Positions 58,829 through 64,000 of a DNA stretch of 64,000 nt are shown here, in pieces. Positions within the stretch are counted from its first letter, which is position 1. Every line of letters starts with the position of its first letter. Under the pieces are notes generated by a model that made no database searches, had not been told where the DNA came from, and saw only the letters and a program-made list of their open reading frames with translations. The position numbers were made by a program, and so were the translations under genes. Source of the DNA: an uncultured Bacteroidota bacterium (GTDB lineage Bacteria > Bacteroidota > Bacteroidia > Flavobacteriales > Flavobacteriaceae); the NCBI GenBank assembly GCA_902512065.1, contig CABXHU010000005.1:1-64000 (forward strand), given 5' to 3'.

Positions 58829-59992
58829 ATGTCAAAAATATTAATAGTAGAGGATGAGGCTTCAATAAGAAGGGTATTAGTGAAAATTCTTTCAGAAGAA
58901 GATAAATCTCATCAGATATCTGAAGCTGAAGATGGTTTAGCTGCTTTAGATAAGATTAAAAAAGAAAATTTTGATCTTATACTTTGTGACATAAAAATGC
59001 CAAAAGTTGATGGAATAGAAGTTTTAGAGTTTTCTAAAAAAATTAGACCAGAAATTCCTGTAGTGATGATCTCTGGCCATGGCGATTTAGATACAGCAGT
59101 TGATTCAATGAAAAAAGGCGCCTATGATTATATATCCAAACCCCCTGATTTAAATAGACTTTTAAATACCGTTAGAAACGCTATTGATAAGAAAAATTTG
59201 ACTACTCAAAATACTCTTTTGAAAAGAAAGATCATTAATTCATTTGAGATGGTTGGGGAGAGTAAAGAATTAAATAATATTAAAGAGCTTATAAAAAAAG
59301 TTTCTCCAACAGATGCAAAAATATTAATTACTGGACCTAATGGATCTGGTAAGGAGCTTGTGGCTAAATCAATTCATAGTTCAAGTAATAGAGCTCATAG
59401 CCCTTTAATTGAGGTTAATTGCGCTGCTATTCCTAGTGAATTAATTGAAAGTGAGCTGTTTGGTCATGTAAAAGGATCTTTTACTGGAGCAGTTAAAGAT
59501 AAGACAGGAAAGTTTGAAGTGGCTAATAGTGGAACAATTTTTCTTGATGAAGTTGGAGACATGAGTCTTTCGGCACAGGCAAAGGTCTTAAGAGTTCTTG
59601 AAGACAACTGCATACAGAAAGTAGGTGGTGGAAAAGATATTAAGATTGATGTTAGAGTAATTGCAGCTACTAATAAAGATTTAAAAAATGAGATAGAAAA
59701 AGGTAAGTTTAGAGAGGATTTATTCCATAGACTTGCCGTAATAATTGTAAAGGTCCCTTCTTTAAATAAAAGAAGAGATGATATTCCATTATTGATAAGC
59801 CATTTTTCAGATAATATATCAAGATCTCAAGGGTCTGATATTAAGAAATTTTCTAAATCAGCAATTAAATTATTAAAATCAATGGATTGGACTGGTAATG
59901 TTAGAGAGTTAAGGAATGTAGTTGAGAGATTAATAATATTAGGTGATGAAAATGAAATAACTGACAAAAATGTTAAAGAATTTGCTAAATAA
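58829..59992 (+). CDS. NtrC-like sigma-54-type response regulator lacking a recognisable C-terminal Fis HTH
   Basis: Receiver domain; AAA+ with GPNGSGKE, ESELFGHVKGSFTGA, GTIFLDEVGDM; ends soon after VRELRNVVERLIIL. Confidence 0.92.
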   Translation: MSKILIVEDEASIRRVLVKILSEEDKSHQISEAEDGLAALDKIKKENFDLILCDIKMPKVDGIEVLEFSKKIRPEIPVVMISGHGDLDTAVDSMKKGAYDYISKPPDLNRLLNTVRNAIDKKNLTTQNTLLKRKIINSFEMVGESKELNNIKELIKKVSPTDAKILITGPNGSGKELVAKSIHSSSNRAHSPLIEVNCAAIPSELIESELFGHVKGSFTGAVKDKTGKFEVANSGTIFLDEVGDMSLSAQAKVLRVLEDNCIQKVGGGKDIKIDVRVIAATNKDLKNEIEKGKFREDLFHRLAVIIVKVPSLNKRRDDIPLLISHFSDNISRSQGSDIKKFSKSAIKLLKSMDWTGNVRELRNVVERLIILGDENEITDKNVKEFAK

Positions 59993-60003
59993 TTATCTAT
60001 AAA

Positions 60004-61386
60004 ATGAAAAAACTTCTTTTTATCTTTTTTATATCAATTAATATTTTTTCTCAAGAAGATGCAAATACTATTAGAACTATATATGATTCTTCTCTTACCA
60101 ATGGGAAAAGCTATCAATGGCTAGATTACCTTTCAAATCAAATTGGTGGACGTTTATCAGGGTCATTAAATGCAGAAAAGGCAGTTTACTGGACTAAGTC
60201 AGAACTTGAAAAAATAGGATTAGATAAAGTCTGGTTACAACCAGTAATGGTTCCAAAATGGGTAAGGGGTAATCCTGAATTTGCGTTTATAGAAACTGCT
60301 CCTGGAAAAACAACTAATGTTAATATTTGTGCTCTAGGAGGATCAATTGCTACGCCTGCTAGTGGATTAAAAGCAAATATTGTTGAAGTAATAGATTTTG
60401 ATGATTTAGAAAGACTTGGCAGATCAAATATTGAAGGTAAAATAGTATTCTATAATAGACCAATGGAAAAAACATTAATAGATACATTTAGATCATATGG
60501 AGGATGTGTTAATCAAAGATATGAAGGGGCTGTACATGCAAGTAAATATGGAGCTGTTGGTGTAATTGTTAGATCTATGAATCTGGTACTTGATGATTTA
60601 CCTCATACTGGAAGTATGACTTATGGTGATATCCCCGTTGATAATAGAATTCCTTCTGCTGCAATTAGTACAAATGATGCGGAACTATTGAGTACAATGT
60701 TAAAATTAGATAATGATATTAAATTTTATTTTAAGCAGAATTGTAAACAATTTAAAGATGTTTTGTCCTATAATGTTATTGGTGAATTAACCGGAAGTGA
60801 ATTTCCTGATGAATATATTGTAGTTGGAGGTCATTTAGATTCATGGGATCTAGGTGATGGTTCTCATGACGATGGTGCAGGATGCGTTCAGTCTATGGAC
60901 GTGATTAGATTATTAAAATTATCAGGTATTACTCCAAAAAGAACTATTCGTGTAGTTTTATTTATGAATGAAGAGAACGGTACTAGAGGAGCTAAAAAAT
61001 ATGCTGAAGAATCATTTGCTAAGGGTGAAAATCACATTTTTGCATTAGAAAGTGATGCAGGAGGATTTTCTCCAAGAGGTTTCTATTTTGATACTGATCA
61101 GAAGAATTTTAATCAGGTATTAACCTGGAAAGACTTATTTAAGCCATATTTAATACACTTTTTTGAACTAGGAGGCAGTGGAGCAGATGTAGGACCTTTA
61201 AAAACGCCAAACAATGTGCTTAGCGGTCTAAAACCTGATTCTCAGAGATACTTTGATCATCATCATTCATCTAGTGACACTTTTGATGCAATAAATAAAA
61301 GAGAATTAGAATTAGGCGCTGCAGCTATTACTTCCTTAGTATATCTAATTGATAAATATGGAATTGTAAATAAAATAAAATTGTAA
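60004..61386 (+). CDS. Secreted M28/M20-like zinc peptidase
   Basis: VVGGHLDSWDLGDGSHDDGAGC, MNEENGTRGAKKYAEE, HHHSSSDT. Confidence 0.9.
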   Translation: MKKLLFIFFISINIFSQEDANTIRTIYDSSLTNGKSYQWLDYLSNQIGGRLSGSLNAEKAVYWTKSELEKIGLDKVWLQPVMVPKWVRGNPEFAFIETAPGKTTNVNICALGGSIATPASGLKANIVEVIDFDDLERLGRSNIEGKIVFYNRPMEKTLIDTFRSYGGCVNQRYEGAVHASKYGAVGVIVRSMNLVLDDLPHTGSMTYGDIPVDNRIPSAAISTNDAELLSTMLKLDNDIKFYFKQNCKQFKDVLSYNVIGELTGSEFPDEYIVVGGHLDSWDLGDGSHDDGAGCVQSMDVIRLLKLSGITPKRTIRVVLFMNEENGTRGAKKYAEESFAKGENHIFALESDAGGFSPRGFYFDTDQKNFNQVLTWKDLFKPYLIHFFELGGSGADVGPLKTPNNVLSGLKPDSQRYFDHHHSSSDTFDAINKRELELGAAAITSLVYLIDKYGIVNKIKL

Positions 61387-61533
61387 TTAGATATTTTTTC
61401 CCATTTAGGAATCAATTAAATAGTTTAATTGAATATTCAGTACCTCACTGTAGACAAGTAGTTGTATTTAGAAGGATAAGAAGCAATCCAATAAGTCTAT
61501 AATAAGTGCTTTTACAGGTAAGATAAATGAGGA

Positions 61534-62355
61534 TTAGTCAAATTTATTTATTGTTCTCCTGATTTCAATCAAATTTGTTAATAACTTTTCAAGATTGTCT
61601 AGATTTAGCATGTTTGCACCATCACTTTTAGCATTTTTAGGATCAAAATGTGTTTCTAAAAAGATTCCATCTACATTATTTACTACTCCTGCTCTTGCTA
61701 TTGTTTCAATCATTTTAGGTAATCCACCTGTTACACCAGATAATTGATTTGGTTTTTGTAGAGAATGCGTTACATCTAAAACTGTAGTTGCAAATTCTTT
61801 CATTGATGGGATTCCTCTGAAATCTACAATCATATCTTGATAGCCAAACATTGTTCCTCTATCTGTTATCATTACATTATTATTCCCAGAATCTACAATT
61901 TTTTTAACTGCATGCTGCATAGTTTCAGGACTCATAAATTGACCTTTTTTTATGTTTACAGTTTTACCTGTTTTTGCAGCAGCTACAAGCAAATCAGTTT
62001 GTCTTGCTAAAAAAGCAGGAATTTGTAGAACATCAACATATTTTGAGGCTAATGCAGCATCAGATATTTCATGGATATCAGTTAATGTTGGAATATTAAA
62101 TTTATCTGATATATTTTTTAGAATATTTAGAGCTTTTTCATCTCCAATACCTGTAAAACTATCTAATTTGCTTCTGTTAGCCTTTTTAAAACTTCCTTTG
62201 AAAATAAAGGGTATTTCCAGTTTATTTGTAATAGCTAATATTTCTTTAGCAATCCTGTTAGCCATTTCATCTCCTTCTATTGCACAGGGGCCTGCTATTA
62301 GGAAAAAACTGTTTGATTTACTGTGTTTTAGTTTAGGTATATTCTTTAATTCCAT
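61534..62355 (-). CDS. kdsA: 3-deoxy-8-phosphooctulonate synthase
   Basis: LIAGPCAIE, FKGSFKKANRSKLDSFTG, NIKKGQFMSP, DVTHSLQKP. Confidence 0.95.
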   Translation of the reverse strand: MELKNIPKLKHSKSNSFFLIAGPCAIEGDEMANRIAKEILAITNKLEIPFIFKGSFKKANRSKLDSFTGIGDEKALNILKNISDKFNIPTLTDIHEISDAALASKYVDVLQIPAFLARQTDLLVAAAKTGKTVNIKKGQFMSPETMQHAVKKIVDSGNNNVMITDRGTMFGYQDMIVDFRGIPSMKEFATTVLDVTHSLQKPNQLSGVTGGLPKMIETIARAGVVNNVDGIFLETHFDPKNAKSDGANMLNLDNLEKLLTNLIEIRRTINKFD

Positions 62356-62493
62356 GAGATTCTTAAATATTTGAGCAAAGTTATTATTATTTACATAATT
62401 ACTGCTTTTTTTAACCTTATTTTAAGACAATGAATTGAAATACAATTACTTATTGTTTATAAATTTTACCCATATAAACTAGCAAATTTCTCT

Positions 62494-62515
62494 AAATACA
62501 AATTAATTTGTATTT
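62494..62515. promoter_or_regulatory. 22-bp perfect palindrome AAATACAAATTAATTTGTATTT (putative operator)
   Basis: Exact self-reverse-complement; overlaps predicted -7 box at 62511-62518. Confidence 0.7.
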
Positions 62516-62518
62516 TTG
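62511..62518 (+). promoter_or_regulatory. Predicted -7 element TATTTTTG
   Basis: Matches TAnnTTTG, 33 nt before the ATG of the next gene. Confidence 0.5.
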
Positions 62519-62551
62519 TGCCTTAACTAACTAATTAATTAATTAAGTATT

Positions 62552-63328
62552 ATGGAAAAATTATTAAATCGCTTAATTGATCTCCCTAGTGAGGTCAACG
62601 GATATTTACCTTGGAATTGTTGGAACGGCTGTATGAACGATTCAGAAGGTAACCTAGCAAGTTGGGCAGGAGACTTTTTTAGAGTCGGTGCCTTTGTAAC
62701 TTGGGTTTGTTCTGTTGTTGCATCTGTTTCTATCCTTTGGGAAGGTGGAATGGGTGAAGGTACAGCAATGGTTGGAAGCCTTCTAGGTATGGTTTTATGG
62801 GTATACGCTGCATTTCCTATCGCAATGGTGGTAAGAGGTGTTGGTGAAGAAGTTGCAGGATCAAAAGGTGACACAGTCACTCTTTTATTCCACGACTTGC
62901 CAATGGCTACAATCAAAGCAGTTGGATATATTACAGCTCTAGTAGCTACATTTGCTGCAGTTGCAGCAGCTGTTTCTGCAGTTTCTGCAGGATTTGTTGA
63001 TATGACAGGTGGCGTAGATACTGGTTGGATGTCGAACTTTGATTATGCTTATGCTCTTCCAGGTTCAGCTATGGATGCATTTACTAACATGGTAGGTCTA
63101 GAATGGGTAGGCGGAGTGCTTAACGATTTCTGGGGCTGGGATGTTTCTAGAGCAGGAGATGGTTCTTGGGCTGGAGATGTTGTTGCATCTGCTTGGGGAT
63201 TTGTTCAAGTAGCTGTTATTCTAGCTAAGTTATATGTTGTAATGGCATTATATACTTTCTTCTGGAATGTATTAAATACTTTATTTAACTGGGTTAAGTC
63301 ACCTTACTTACCAATGAGAACAAAGTAA
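62552..63328 (+). CDS. Trp/Ala/Val-rich multi-TM protein of unknown function, probably highly expressed
   Basis: 258 aa, about 4 hydrophobic helices; visibly richer in G/C-containing codons than neighbours; own promoter and strong terminator. Confidence 0.85.
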   Translation: MEKLLNRLIDLPSEVNGYLPWNCWNGCMNDSEGNLASWAGDFFRVGAFVTWVCSVVASVSILWEGGMGEGTAMVGSLLGMVLWVYAAFPIAMVVRGVGEEVAGSKGDTVTLLFHDLPMATIKAVGYITALVATFAAVAAAVSAVSAGFVDMTGGVDTGWMSNFDYAYALPGSAMDAFTNMVGLEWVGGVLNDFWGWDVSRAGDGSWAGDVVASAWGFVQVAVILAKLYVVMALYTFFWNVLNTLFNWVKSPYLPMRTK

Positions 63329-63346
63329 TTTAAACAATAAATTAAT

Positions 63347-63380
63347 AAAAAAAGGCCCTGTGATCAAGGGCCTTTTTTTT
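63347..63380 (+). terminator. Strong Rho-independent terminator
   Basis: AAAAGGCCCT-GTGATCA-AGGGCCTTTTTTTT, 10-bp stem then T-run. Confidence 0.9.
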
Positions 63381-63453
63381 ATGCTTTTTTTTAAAAAAAC
63401 AGTATAGTAATACTAAATAGCCATACCTTCCGTTTTTTATTTAATCTTAAAAT

Positions 63454-64000
63454 ATGTTTTCTCTTTCTATATATCATTCGAAATTAAAATCTCAGTGGGA
63501 TAATTTTATTGATAAATCTAAGAATGGAACATTTTTATTTCTAAGAGACTTTTTAGAATACCATAAAGATCAATATGAAGATTATTCTATTCTATTTTAT
63601 AAAGACAATGATGTTGTTGCTGTTTTTCCTGCAAATAAGATTAATAGCAGCATATATTCTCATCAAGGGTTAACCTATGGAGGATTAATTATTGGAAGTC
63701 ATATTAAATTTTCTAATGTATTAGAAATATTTAGGTTACTACTATCTCATTTACATTCAAATAATTATACGTCCTTAACTATTAAGGAAATCCCTGAAAT
63801 ATATAGGATATTACCTAGTAGTGAAGTAAAATATTTATTGCATATAGTGGATTCTAAATTAATTAGAAGAGATGTTTTATCAGTAGTTAAAATTGGAAGA
63901 AATTCCTATTCTAGAGATAGAATGCAAGGGAATAAGAGGGGTAAAAAATTTAAACTTAATGTAAAGGAGGACTCAAATTTTGATGATTTCTGGAATACCA
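63454..64000 (+). CDS. FemAB/GNAT-like acyltransferase (partial, runs off window end)
   Basis: Manual translation MFSLSIYHSKLKSQWDNFIDKSKNGTFLFLRDFLEYHKDQYEDYSILFYKDNDVVAVFPANKINSSIYSHQGLTYGGLIIG... Confidence 0.6.
   Translation, partial: MFSLSIYHSKLKSQWDNFIDKSKNGTFLFLRDFLEYHKDQYEDYSILFYKDNDVVAVFPANKINSSIYSHQGLTYGGLIIGSHIKFSNVLEIFRLLLSHLHSNNYTSLTIKEIPEIYRILPSSEVKYLLHIVDSKLIRRDVLSVVKIGRNSYSRDRMQGNKRGKKFKLNVKEDSNFDDFWNT

Noticed and set aside
61952-62374. 140-aa plus-strand ORF antisense to kdsA
   Set aside because: Shadow of a strongly supported kdsA; no independent evidence.
62539-62916. 125-aa minus-strand ORF opposite the unknown membrane protein
   Set aside because: Pro/Ser/Thr-rich antisense shadow of the Gly/Ala/Val-rich coding frame; no promoter or domain.

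Overview
The window is a low-GC chromosomal segment from a Bacteroidota bacterium, most likely a marine Flavobacteriia. The evidence is TAnnTTTG-type promoter boxes, five T9SS type-A C-terminal sorting domains, DUF4293/DUF1599/DUF6090 proteins, and the proS-rpsT-rho and grpE-dnaJ neighbourhoods. It is mostly housekeeping genes: proS, tRNA-Glu, rpsT, rho, truA, an MsbA-like ABC exporter, cdaA, folP, tpiA, glutamine synthetase, purM-like, prfA, pyrF, ilvE, grpE/dnaJ, an NtrC-like regulator and kdsA. Accessory secreted genes are interspersed: a LamG/beta-helix protein, an S8 protease, an EndA nuclease, a collagen-like protein and a BspA-like LRR protein. No phage, IS element, CRISPR array or restriction system was recognised. 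The best candidates for undescribed biology are: (1) an unlisted 33-aa peptide with 12 Cys (39235-39336) that looks like a new metallothionein-type peptide, next to a His-rich CDF transporter and a metallo-beta-lactamase-fold lipoprotein; (2) an unassigned Trp-rich multi-TM protein (62552-63328) in a stand-alone unit with a 22-bp perfect palindrome abutting its predicted promoter and a strong terminator; (3) an intact membrane-methyltransferase-like ORF (39372-40061, minus) with no ATG/GTG/TTG start, absent from the ORF track. Everything comes from reading the sequence by eye; no database search was run.
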